Source: Bacteroidales bacterium
GTDB taxonomy: Bacteria; Bacteroidota; Bacteroidia; Bacteroidales; UBA932
Direction: 5' to 3'
NCBI GenBank assembly: GCA_016283985.1
Contig: JAEENZ010000232.1
Span: 1-18,775 of the forward strand
DNA length: 18,775 nucleotides
Positions 9,096 to 16,827 of the stretch are shown here, one piece after another (within the stretch, counting starts at the first letter, position 1; each line of letters starts with the position of its first letter). The translations under genes and the position numbers were made by a program. The notes below the pieces were generated by a model, which was not told the DNA's origin, made no database searches, and saw nothing but the letters and a program-made list of their open reading frames with translations.

Positions 9096-9105
9096 TTGTA
9101 AAGAA

Positions 9106-11169
9106 ATGAGACATACAATGTTACTCGTAGCTGTCGCGCTGATGCTTTCTTCAATTGCATCCGCCCAGCCCTACATCATCACCCAGAACGACAAGGATCG
9201 TGCTGCGGAGATCGTCAGCAAAATGACTCTCGACGAGAAGATAAACTTCATCTCGGGAAAGATAGACGGATTCCATACCTATGCCATCGAGAGGCTGGGC
9301 ATTCCTTCCGTGAGGATGGCCGACGGCCCCCAGGGAGTGCGTAACAAGACCAACAGCACGTATTATCCCTGCGGAATCGGCCTTGCAGCCAGCTTCAGCC
9401 GGGATGCGGCAAAGGGTGTCGGCGACGGTATCGGCTTCGATGCCTCCGCCCGCGGCGTACGCATAATGCTCTGCCCGGGAGTGAACATCTACCGTTCACC
9501 CCTCTGCGGCCGCAATTTCGAGTATTACGGTGAAGACCCCTTCCTCGCCTCCGAAATAGCCCTGAACTACATCAGGGGCATACAGGATCACAGGGTGATG
9601 GCCACTATCAAGCACTTCGCCGTGAACAACCAGGAATATCAGCGCCACCGCGTTGGTTCACTGGTGGATGAACGCACCCTCAACGAAATCTACTTCCCGA
9701 CCTTCCGAAAGGCGGTCGAAGAAGGTGACGTGGCGGCCGTCATGACCAGCTACAACCCGGTTAACGGCACCCATGCCGCCGAGAACTCCTGGCTCATCAA
9801 GGAGAATCTCCGCAAGTGGGGATTCGAGGGCATAGTGATGTCTGACTGGAAGTCTACCTACACGACCCTGGGCGTGCTCACGAGCGGCCTGGACCTCGAG
9901 ATGCCGGAGAACTTCACCACCAAAGCGGCGATGGTAAAGCCCCTTGTTGAGAACGGCGTGGTGCCCGAGGCCAACCTGGATGCCATGTGCCAGCATATAC
10001 TCCAGGCCTTCATAGCCTACGGCCTGCTCGACCAGCCCGCGAAGGATGAGTCCATTCCGGAGGATTATGATTATTCCAGGGAGATGGCATACAAGGCAGC
10101 CGTCGAGGCCCCGGTGCTCCTCTCAAACAACGGCCTTCTTCCCCTTAAGAAGGGGCGCATCGTGGTTCTGGGCCCGAATGCTAACACGGTGGCCTTCGGT
10201 GGAGGTTCCGGAAGGATGGATCCCATACCCGGACGCAACATCACTCCCTTCGCCGGCCTGAAGGCACTCGGAAAGAAATATGATGTGCAGCTAATTGAAA
10301 GCAAGGAGTTCAGCCCCGAGGAGCAGAAAGCCATAGCGAAGGCTAATGCAGTTATCGTAGTCGTGGGGTTCAATCATGATACCGAGCGCGAGAACCACGA
10401 CAGGACCTACGCGCTTCCTGAGGGCCAGAACGAACTCATAGCATCTGCCGCGGCCCTTAACAAGAATACCGTGGTAATCATCAATTCCGGCGGTGAAGTG
10501 GATATAACCCCCTTTAAAGACAATGTGGCGGCCATCATCATGGCCTGGTACGGCGGCCAGGAAGGCGGCAGGGCCCTTGCAGACATAATCTCCGGCAAGG
10601 TGTCTCCTTCCGGCAAGCTTCCCTTCACTTTCTGGGGTTCCGAGGATAAGAATCCGGCGTCGGCATACTATCATCAGACCGATCCCGACGTGCTAAAGGT
10701 GAGCCCGAGCCGCAATCCGTACCCGCACGCCACCTATGCCGAAGGCCTGTTCGTCGGCTATCGCGGAGTGGAAAAATTCGGCGTTCAGCCCTTGTTCCCG
10801 TTCGGATTCGGCCTCAGCTATTCCGCTTTTGAGTATTCCGGCGGTTCCGTTACCCCCACAGCCGATGGCAGCGAGGTCGTCTTCACTGTAAAGAATATCG
10901 GAAAGGTGGATGCCATGGAGGCCGCACAGGTCTATGTGGCCCCTGTAAAACCTTCGGTCATGCGCCCGGCATTCGAGCTCAAGGGTTTCGACAAGAAACT
11001 GATTGTCAAAGGCAAGAGCGTGGAATTCAGGGTCCCCCTGGGTGCCGCCGCCTTCTCATACTACGACGCGGAATCCCACAGCTGGAAAGTCGACGCAGGG
11101 GAGTACAAGATCCTTGTAGGAGCATCCTCCAGCGACATCAAGATCACTCTGGATTTTACAGTCAGATAG
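9106..11169 (+). CDS. GH3 family glycoside hydrolase (beta-glucosidase/xylosidase type)
   Basis: A 687-residue secreted enzyme; the signal peptide ends at IASA before QPYII. The start could also be the ATG four codons downstream (9118). The N-terminal TIM barrel carries the GH3 signatures ADGPQGVR, GRNFEYYGEDP, KHFAVNNQE and the nucleophile Asp247 in VMSDW. The second alpha/beta sandwich domain holds the acid/base region HDTERENHDR (Glu427 or Glu429) followed by LPEGQ. A C-terminal fibronectin III-like domain begins near the FPFGFGLSYS motif. No PA14 insertion is seen. GH3 enzymes of this layout remove terminal beta-linked glucose, xylose or similar residues, and alpha-L-arabinose in some members. 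Ten bases separate it from the GH39-like gene and one base from the GH-A gene that follows, so all three are probably co-translated from one message. Confidence 0.93.
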   Translation: MRHTMLLVAVALMLSSIASAQPYIITQNDKDRAAEIVSKMTLDEKINFISGKIDGFHTYAIERLGIPSVRMADGPQGVRNKTNSTYYPCGIGLAASFSRDAAKGVGDGIGFDASARGVRIMLCPGVNIYRSPLCGRNFEYYGEDPFLASEIALNYIRGIQDHRVMATIKHFAVNNQEYQRHRVGSLVDERTLNEIYFPTFRKAVEEGDVAAVMTSYNPVNGTHAAENSWLIKENLRKWGFEGIVMSDWKSTYTTLGVLTSGLDLEMPENFTTKAAMVKPLVENGVVPEANLDAMCQHILQAFIAYGLLDQPAKDESIPEDYDYSREMAYKAAVEAPVLLSNNGLLPLKKGRIVVLGPNANTVAFGGGSGRMDPIPGRNITPFAGLKALGKKYDVQLIESKEFSPEEQKAIAKANAVIVVVGFNHDTERENHDRTYALPEGQNELIASAAALNKNTVVIINSGGEVDITPFKDNVAAIIMAWYGGQEGGRALADIISGKVSPSGKLPFTFWGSEDKNPASAYYHQTDPDVLKVSPSRNPYPHATYAEGLFVGYRGVEKFGVQPLFPFGFGLSYSAFEYSGGSVTPTADGSEVVFTVKNIGKVDAMEAAQVYVAPVKPSVMRPAFELKGFDKKLIVKGKSVEFRVPLGAAAFSYYDAESHSWKVDAGEYKILVGASSSDIKITLDFTVR

Positions 11170-11170
11170 A

Positions 11171-12253
11171 ATGAAAAGGATTCTGACGGTATTTTTGCTT
11201 CTGGGGTTGTGGTTTACAGGCTGCAGCCCGGAACCTGCCGGGAAGTGGAGCGAGGAGAAGGCCAATGAGTGGTATGCCGCCCAGCCCTGGCCGGTCGGTT
11301 GCGTGTTCATGCCGTCCTACGGAGGCACCCCGGTGGAGATTTGGGGAGAGGCGTACTTCCAGCCGGACGTGCTGGACCGCGAACTCGCCCTGGCGGAGGA
11401 CCTGGGATTCAATGTAATCCGCCTGTTCCTATGCGACATCGTGTGGCAGGAAGACCCGAAAGGCTTCATGGACAGGCTGGAGAAGACTGTGCAGCTGGCC
11501 GACAAGCACGGCCTGCGCATCCTGATGACATTCTTCACCAACGGAGGGACCATCAAGAACCCCTATACCGGCCCCCAGCCGCAGCCCGTGCCCGGCGTGC
11601 ACAACTCCGTGTGGATGTCATCGCCCGGTAGGGACGTGGTCAATAATCCTGATAAATGGCCTGTGATAGAGCGCTACCTGAAGCAGGTGATGAAGAAGTA
11701 TAGGAAGGATACTCGCATTCTGGCGTGGTGCCTCTATAACGAGCCTGAGAACACGAAGGGATTCGATACGCTGCCCTTCCTGAAAGAGGTTTACCGCTGG
11801 GCTAGGGAAGTGAACCCGTCGCAGCCGCTCACGTCTCCCATCATCGCCCTGCCGACCTGGGGATCATACAATAAAGATATCTCCGATTTCGTCTTGAACA
11901 ACAGCGACATAATCTCCTTCCACTGCTACAATGCGCTCCGTGATTGCATCAGGTACTACGACTTTTGCAGCCCGTTCGGCCGCCCCATCCTGTGTTCGGA
12001 GTGGATGGCCCGCCCGCGCGGATCGGATTATCCTTCCATCCTGCCTTACTTCAAGGAGAAAAAGATAGGAAGCTTCAGCTATGGCCTTGTGAATGGCAAG
12101 CAGCAGTGCCAGTATCCCTGGAACCCCATGGAGGACGGGAAACCCGTTCCTTTCACGGAAGAGCCTGAAGTCTGGTTCCACGACCTTTTCCGCCCCGATT
12201 ACACGCCCTACAGCGAAGAAGAGGTGCGGTTTATCAAGGAAACGATACTTTAG
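11171..12253 (+). CDS. Clan GH-A (GH5-like) glycoside hydrolase, lipoprotein
   Basis: A 360-residue lipoprotein (lipobox FTGC, Cys18). It is a single TIM barrel with the acid/base Glu191 in CLYNEPE and the nucleophile Glu277 in ILCSEWM, 86 residues apart. The opening WSEEKANEWY..QPWPVGC and the segment PGVHNS.WM.SPG are typical of a Bacteroidota group usually labelled cellulase-family or 1,4-beta-xylanase-like; the exact GH family is uncertain (GH5-like or related to the GH2 barrel). It probably works at the cell surface or in the periplasm on backbone or side-chain beta-linkages. It is the last gene of the + strand operon, and its stop codon lies one base from the stop of the convergent BIG2 lipoprotein gene. 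No hairpin terminator is visible at the junction, so the two messages are expected to overlap at their 3' ends. Confidence 0.8.
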   Translation: MKRILTVFLLLGLWFTGCSPEPAGKWSEEKANEWYAAQPWPVGCVFMPSYGGTPVEIWGEAYFQPDVLDRELALAEDLGFNVIRLFLCDIVWQEDPKGFMDRLEKTVQLADKHGLRILMTFFTNGGTIKNPYTGPQPQPVPGVHNSVWMSSPGRDVVNNPDKWPVIERYLKQVMKKYRKDTRILAWCLYNEPENTKGFDTLPFLKEVYRWAREVNPSQPLTSPIIALPTWGSYNKDISDFVLNNSDIISFHCYNALRDCIRYYDFCSPFGRPILCSEWMARPRGSDYPSILPYFKEKKIGSFSYGLVNGKQQCQYPWNPMEDGKPVPFTEEPEVWFHDLFRPDYTPYSEEEVRFIKETIL

Positions 12254-12254
12254 T

Positions 12255-13958
12255 TTACAGTTTGGGGTCCCAGACCGGACGGATCGTCATTCCTGCATAT
12301 CGCTCATACTGCGCCATATAACCACGCTGACCATTTGTAAACGTGTAATAGTGAGCTCGGTAGGATTGTCCCGTCGGGCTTGAGTTTACATTGCTCGTCC
12401 AGTAGTTCCCATAATAATTGGCATTCCCGCCGATGGAACTGTTCGCCTGCGGAAGGAACAGTCTTGCTCCATTTGTCTTGGAAGTGAAGAGCAGCCCATA
12501 AACATCTCCTTTCTGGGCACGGCTGGTGTTGCATGCCGCCAGCAGTTCCTTGAATTCTTCCAATGTCGGCATACGCCACTTCTCACCCCATCTGACATGG
12601 GCGGCATCATCTTCCGGAACAAGGGTGTCTACATTGTCCACGGCCCCGTAATGGGAGCAGAAGACATATTTTGTCATTGCGTCTTCAGCGGTTCCCCACT
12701 TGTAGTTCGACCAGGAATAGCTGTTTTTCTTCTGAATTTCTCCCCACGCAATGTAATCCCCATAATCGGACATTTTGTTTGCTCCTATGTTGTAGGTTGC
12801 CCAGCGGATTCCGGATTCCAGGCCCATGTCTATGCCGTTGTCCGACCATTCTCCTACGGTCAGCTTGCAGGTTGCGATTTTGCCCTGGGCGGTGGCGGTA
12901 ATGGTTACTTCTCCCTCAGCCTTTGCATCCAGCAGGTTGTTATCCTTGACCTCGACAATATCGGGATTAGAAGACGTGAAGGATACCTTGTTGCTTAATG
13001 CGGCCTCTGCGGGAGTGAACTGAACCTTAAGGGAATCCACCTGACCGACGGCGAACACAAAGGTCTCGACCGCGAAGGCGATGGACTCTACATCCACCAC
13101 CGGCACTGTCACCACCACGGGGCAGGACGCGCTCTTGTCGCCCGCTGTGGCGGTTATTTCAGTCTGCCCCTCTCCGACGGCGGTTACAACGCCGGCGGCA
13201 TCTACAGACGCAACCTTGTCATTCTTGCTGGAGAACGAAACTGGGTTGTCCTCCCTGGCGGATTCGGGCAGGACGGTCACCACGATGGAGGCTGTCTTCC
13301 CAATTTCAAGGTCCAGTTTCTCTACGTCGATGCTTACGCTCTCCACGGGTACGATCTTCACTTCTACCTGGCACTCCGCAAATAGTTCAGTTCCGGTGAT
13401 GGTTGCACGGATGGTGGCCGTGCCGGCTGCAATGCCGGTCACAGTGCCGTAAGCTTCCACCGTTGCTATTTTTTCATCGGACGAAGTCCAGTCCAGATGG
13501 TTGTTTGTCGCATTCTCCGGGGTCACGATGGCACCAATACTCACCTTGCCGCCTTTAATAACCTCATATGAACTCTTTTCGAATTCCACTTTTTCGGCCG
13601 GCCTCGGCTTGGCTGTGACGCTGATGTAGCAAATATCGGCCGCCTTGCCTGATTTTGCTTCAACTTCGGCATAGCCTGGTTTCAGGGCTGTCACAAGGCC
13701 GTTTGCGTTTACGGTAACGACACCTTCCTGGGATGTGGCCGACTTAAGGACTGACCAGGAGACTTTTGCTTCCACACCTTCCGGCCTAAGTACCGTTTCC
13801 AACTGGAGCGTCTGACCCTCCTCCAGCTCTACTTGCCCGGGAACGACACTTAAGGATTCGACTGCATTTGTCTCTTCTTCCTGATTATCAGGAATTTCCA
13901 CACACGCGGCACAAAGAGCCACCATAAACGCGAATGAAAAGAAAAGTCTTAGTTTCAT
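12255..13958 (-). CDS. BIG2 Ig-repeat lipoprotein with C-terminal Fib_succ_major-type domain
   Basis: A 567-residue lipoprotein (lipobox CAAC, Cys19), probably surface-exposed. Four bacterial Ig-like (BIG2) repeats of about 83 residues occupy roughly 33-116, 121-203, 205-287 and 289-368. Each opens with a V/A-E-x-[VIL] strand and has a centre of the type [SVW]xSSxxxxVaxVxxxGxVtaxxxGxaxIxA. The C-terminal part (about 372-567) is the Bacteroidales domain with IDMGLESGIRWATYNIGA, YGDYIAWGE, WRMPTLEEF and SKTNG motifs, matching the Fibrobacter succinogenes major paralogous domain or its close relatives. No enzymatic residues are recognised; an adhesive or glycan-binding role is plausible but unproven. 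It lies 36 bases downstream of the DUF6259 gene on the same strand, yet has its own -7 box, so it may be expressed both with that gene and independently. Confidence 0.85.
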   Translation of the reverse strand: MKLRLFFSFAFMVALCAACVEIPDNQEEETNAVESLSVVPGQVELEEGQTLQLETVLRPEGVEAKVSWSVLKSATSQEGVVTVNANGLVTALKPGYAEVEAKSGKAADICYISVTAKPRPAEKVEFEKSSYEVIKGGKVSIGAIVTPENATNNHLDWTSSDEKIATVEAYGTVTGIAAGTATIRATITGTELFAECQVEVKIVPVESVSIDVEKLDLEIGKTASIVVTVLPESAREDNPVSFSSKNDKVASVDAAGVVTAVGEGQTEITATAGDKSASCPVVVTVPVVDVESIAFAVETFVFAVGQVDSLKVQFTPAEAALSNKVSFTSSNPDIVEVKDNNLLDAKAEGEVTITATAQGKIATCKLTVGEWSDNGIDMGLESGIRWATYNIGANKMSDYGDYIAWGEIQKKNSYSWSNYKWGTAEDAMTKYVFCSHYGAVDNVDTLVPEDDAAHVRWGEKWRMPTLEEFKELLAACNTSRAQKGDVYGLLFTSKTNGARLFLPQANSSIGGNANYYGNYWTSNVNSSPTGQSYRAHYYTFTNGQRGYMAQYERYAGMTIRPVWDPKL

Positions 13959-13980
13959 TTCAATAGTCTTTATTTAAACA

Positions 13981-13988
13981 CAAAGATA
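13981..13988 (-). promoter_or_regulatory. Bacteroidota -7 promoter box (TATCTTTG) for the BIG2 lipoprotein gene
   Basis: On the minus strand the sequence TATCTTTG matches the Bacteroidota -7 consensus TAnnTTTG and lies 22 bases upstream of the start codon. No clear TTTG is seen at the usual -33 distance, which falls inside the 3' end of the DUF6259 gene. It is a plausible secondary promoter. Confidence 0.5.
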
Positions 13989-13994
13989 ACAATT

Positions 13995-16106
13995 TCAGCG
14001 TTCTATTACGCAGATGTCACGGGCCGGGATGGTGGTAGAGACGGTTTGACCGCCGAGGGAGAAACTGACGGGCTGAGGATCATCCCCGATATTGACGATG
14101 AAGAGCGCAAGCCGGCCTTCCGGCGATTTCCACATGCCCGTGTAAAGCAGTGGTATTTCTTTCGTAACCTGCGGGGCCGATTTGCCGTCGCGGGCAGCAT
14201 AGATCGAGACTTTCGAGATGTCGGCCCGTGTTGTGGGGATATTCATCTCCGGAACCCGCTCCATGCTGCCGTAGAGCAGATAATCCAGATACTTCATCCT
14301 GGCCCTTGCCAGCAGCAGGGCGAAGTCCATTTCGCGGTTTCGGGCCCGGTCAAGGAATGCGTGGTAGTTGGCTATGGTAGGCTGCATTCCGTACACCAGC
14401 GCGCGTGCCTGTTCCATTCGGAACTGCAGGTTGTAGCGGTCTGGGAGGAGGGTTTCGCAGCCATCTGGGCGGAACTCCGCCGGCCACTTTTCGTCGAAAG
14501 GCGGATACACCAGCGAACTGTAGCTGCCGAAGGTGATGGCATAATCGTGATACACGGCCTGGAATAGTGGTATGGGTTCGGCATCCCCGCCTATGTAGCG
14601 TTCGCGGCTGACTCCCAGAGTCAGGAAAAGGTCCAGCGACGGAATCCAGTCTTCGCCTGAACCCTCGCCGGCCAGGACCGTCCTGCCGGCCTGTGTGCGG
14701 ATGCGGGAAGAAAGGCCGTTGAAGTCCTCTACCCAATAGTTTCCTCCGCCTATGCTGTGCCCGTGCGAAGGGTCGTAGCAGCGCAGGCCGAGGCACGCCT
14801 CATCCATGTAGATGCCTCCGACGCCGTAATCCCGCTGCAGCGTGTCGGCCATCGCGGCATACCGGTCACTCCAGAACGAGTTGTGCAGGCACATCGCGGC
14901 CAGTTTGTGGCCGGTGAACGTGTTGGATGCGTATTGCCGGAAGGATCCGTTCCGCATTTTCAGCGCGAAAGGCTTTGCTTCCTCCCATTCCGGTGTTGAG
15001 CTTCCCCATTCAAAGGAATTCATGTACACGAGGGCGCGCACGCCCTTCCCGGAGGCGGATTCGACCGCGTTGCGGAAGGATGCTTCTCCTTCTCTGGGAG
15101 GCATATAATTCGGGAAATCCTCGTCGTGCCCGCAGTTGCACCACCAGTGCCACAGGACGCTCACGGGTAGTCCGGATATCTCCTGAAGGTGCAGGGCTTC
15201 CGAAAGGACGTTCTCAGAGCGCCCGCGGTTCCAGACCCACAGGCCGGTGCCGAGCGCCCAGTCTTCTATCCGGCGTTGCGCCAGGCGGCTTTCACTGCAC
15301 CAGCGCTGCTGTACGGCCCACCTGCGGTATATGCTGGCGGCTGTGAGCCAGTCGCCACGGAACGGGCCGGTGATTACCTCGTAGCCCGGATTCCAGGACT
15401 TGGAGGTGTTGTCGAGGGCGGGGTAGTGTGTAAGATAGAAACGGGTCTTTGCCGAATCCAACTCGACGGTAAAGGTCTTTGCGAAAGAAAGCGAGTCGTT
15501 GGACGCGAGGTACAGCCCGCGCCCGCTTTCCCTGTCATAGGAGGCAATCATTTGCATGGACAGCTTCCCGGGGGAGTCGGTGCTGAAGCGGATGAGAGGC
15601 TTTTCGGCGCTAAGGCCGCTGCGGGGATCCTTTTCCAGGCGGCCCAGCCAGCTGGAAATGGCGAAATCCTCGTTCTCCATCTTCTTGAAATCAAAGATGG
15701 GATAAAGCACCGAGGAACCGGGTTCCAGGCCTTTGACGGCGATGCTCCAGTGAAGCAGGCTATCCTCTGCTGAGAGGCTGGCCTTGGCCTTCACCTTGAT
15801 GCCGGAAGCAGTTTTCCAGCGCAACTGCAGCCCTTCCGGCTTGCGGCGGCAACCCACGAAGGTCGTTTCTTCTTTTATAATGCTATCCCTGGCATCCCTC
15901 AATCCCCAAAGAGGCACACTCCCATCCAGCATTTCCTCGTTGAAAGTCTTATCTGTCATCGACACCGGCCACCCGGTCGCCGCATCGAAGGCGATGCTCA
16001 TCCGCCCGTTCTCCAGCGAAGGCACATCGCCCCTCCCGCACGATGAAAACAACACTATCGCGACTGGGATGGCCAGCCATAATCTGAGTATGCCCTTAAA
16101 ACTCAT
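13995..16106 (-). CDS. DUF6259-type putative glycoside hydrolase, lipoprotein
   Basis: A 703-residue lipoprotein (lipobox FSSC, Cys23). The N-terminal 250 residues are beta-rich and resemble the sandwich domain found before retaining glycosidase barrels. The centre looks like a TIM barrel with WNRGRSENV, LWHWWCNCGHDEDFPNY, a strand-end GIYMDEACLG (Asp435 is a candidate nucleophile) and VLAGEGSGEDW (Glu481 or nearby acids as candidate acid/base). The C-terminal 80 residues form a small beta-sandwich (LALFIVNIGDDPQPVSF). The overall layout matches my memory of the DUF6259 family, which is related in architecture to GH31/GH36/GH101-like enzymes. Activity is unproven. It converges on the operon at 2-12253 together with the BIG2 gene, and is driven by a well-formed promoter at 16114-16145. 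Together these suggest it serves the same glycan, but under separate control. Confidence 0.72.
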   Translation of the reverse strand: MSFKGILRLWLAIPVAIVLFSSCGRGDVPSLENGRMSIAFDAATGWPVSMTDKTFNEEMLDGSVPLWGLRDARDSIIKEETTFVGCRRKPEGLQLRWKTASGIKVKAKASLSAEDSLLHWSIAVKGLEPGSSVLYPIFDFKKMENEDFAISSWLGRLEKDPRSGLSAEKPLIRFSTDSPGKLSMQMIASYDRESGRGLYLASNDSLSFAKTFTVELDSAKTRFYLTHYPALDNTSKSWNPGYEVITGPFRGDWLTAASIYRRWAVQQRWCSESRLAQRRIEDWALGTGLWVWNRGRSENVLSEALHLQEISGLPVSVLWHWWCNCGHDEDFPNYMPPREGEASFRNAVESASGKGVRALVYMNSFEWGSSTPEWEEAKPFALKMRNGSFRQYASNTFTGHKLAAMCLHNSFWSDRYAAMADTLQRDYGVGGIYMDEACLGLRCYDPSHGHSIGGGNYWVEDFNGLSSRIRTQAGRTVLAGEGSGEDWIPSLDLFLTLGVSRERYIGGDAEPIPLFQAVYHDYAITFGSYSSLVYPPFDEKWPAEFRPDGCETLLPDRYNLQFRMEQARALVYGMQPTIANYHAFLDRARNREMDFALLLARARMKYLDYLLYGSMERVPEMNIPTTRADISKVSIYAARDGKSAPQVTKEIPLLYTGMWKSPEGRLALFIVNIGDDPQPVSFSLGGQTVSTTIPARDICVIER

Positions 16107-16113
16107 AGCATCA

Positions 16114-16145
16114 CAAAAATAACTATTCTTTCATGATTTGGCAAG
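16114..16145 (-). promoter_or_regulatory. Bacteroidota promoter for the DUF6259 gene
   Basis: On the minus strand CTTG (16145-16142) is followed after 20 bases by TATTTTTG (16121-16114), which matches TAnnTTTG exactly and TTTG with one difference. The start codon is 7 bases beyond the -7 box, so the 5' leader would be only a few bases long. It is divergent from the promoter at 16194-16224. Confidence 0.6.
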
Positions 16146-16193
16146 TGAATGAAACTGCGATTATTATGCAAAGAAGTGCCGATCGGGAATGGG

Positions 16194-16224
16194 TTTGGTT
16201 TTAAGAGAAATTGTGCTAACTTTG
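16194..16224 (+). promoter_or_regulatory. Bacteroidota promoter for the beta-barrel protein gene
   Basis: TTTG (16194-16197), a 19-base spacer and TAACTTTG (16217-16224) match both boxes of the Bacteroidota housekeeping promoter exactly. The expected start of transcription near 16231 leaves a leader of about 30 bases before the ATG at 16260. This placement argues against using the longer reading frame beginning at 16149, which would put the promoter inside the gene. Confidence 0.75.
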
Positions 16225-16259
16225 TGGTTAACAGTTTAATAAGCAAAACCGTTTTTAAT

Positions 16260-16736
16260 ATGAAAAGGGTTCTTTTAGTTCTTGTCCTGGCGTTGGCGAC
16301 CTTCACGGCGAAAGCCCAGTTCTATGTGGGCGGCAGCCTCGGTTTAAATGACAAGCCGGCTTATAGCATTGCACCTGAAGTAGGGTTTAATCTAAACAAC
16401 AACATGACTGTCGGTTGTGTCCTGTCCTGGAAAAACGAAGGTGACAATGAAGGCGACGAGTACGTCTTTGCTCCATATTTCCGTTATTATCTGGTAGATA
16501 TTGGCCCTGCCCGTATCTTTTGCGACGCTCTGCTGGAACTGGCAAGCCTTGAGAAAGATAAACAATCCACCTCTTCTTTTGGGATAGGTGTTGCTCCGGG
16601 CATCGCTTTCCCGTTGAATGACCATTTCTATCTGGCAGGTCGTCTGGGGCGGCTCGGATTGTTTAACAACCGTTACTGTTTGCAACTGTTCCCCAGCGAC
16701 TGTGGTTCTTCCCTTGGACTATACTTCGTATTCTGA
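16260..16736 (+). CDS. Small outer-membrane beta-barrel protein
   Basis: 158 residues from the ATG at 16260. That start gives a clean signal peptide (MKRVLLVLVLALATFTAKA before QFYVGG) and leaves the promoter upstream; an in-frame ATG at 16149 would add 37 unlikely residues. The mature part alternates short amphipathic beta strands (FYVGGSLGL, APEVGFNL, YVFAPYFRYYL, FGIGVAPGIAF, HFYLAGRLGRLGLF) and ends in an aromatic residue (LGLYFVF), the signature of BAM-inserted outer-membrane barrels. It resembles the 8-stranded OmpW/opacity-like 'beta-barrel porin' proteins that are abundant in Bacteroidales. Function is unknown. It is monocistronic: the next genes are on the other strand, and the DUF6259 gene behind it is divergent. 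Confidence 0.82.
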   Translation: MKRVLLVLVLALATFTAKAQFYVGGSLGLNDKPAYSIAPEVGFNLNNNMTVGCVLSWKNEGDNEGDEYVFAPYFRYYLVDIGPARIFCDALLELASLEKDKQSTSSFGIGVAPGIAFPLNDHFYLAGRLGRLGLFNNRYCLQLFPSDCGSSLGLYFVF

Positions 16737-16743
16737 CCTTCTT

Positions 16744-16780
16744 TGGCTTTATTCGGCCATTTTGAGAAATGAAAAAGCCA
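16744..16780. terminator. Possible weak terminator hairpin between converging genes
   Basis: TGGCTTT (16744-16750) pairs with AAAGCCA (16774-16780) around a 23-base loop, just past the beta-barrel stop. Read on the minus strand, the GGC arm runs into TTTTTC and could end the ATPase message. The long loop makes this a weak call. Confidence 0.25.
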
Positions 16781-16786
16781 GGGCAC

Positions 16787-16827
16787 AGCCTCTAACTGAC
16801 ATGAAATATCCCCAATTTACTATCCCA
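16787..16827. repeat. Direct repeat copy 1 flanking the ATPase gene
   Basis: AGCC, two bases, TAACTGACAT, a diverged middle, then TTTACTATCCCA. It matches copy 2 at 18044-18084 at 32 of 41 positions with no gap. The stop codon of the ATPase gene (minus strand) lies inside this copy, in the CTATCCCA part. Confidence 0.65.

Noticed and set aside
16149..16259. N-terminal extension of the beta-barrel gene from an ATG at 16149
   Set aside because: It would place the exact TTTG-N19-TAACTTTG promoter inside the gene and put 37 residues before an otherwise perfect signal peptide.
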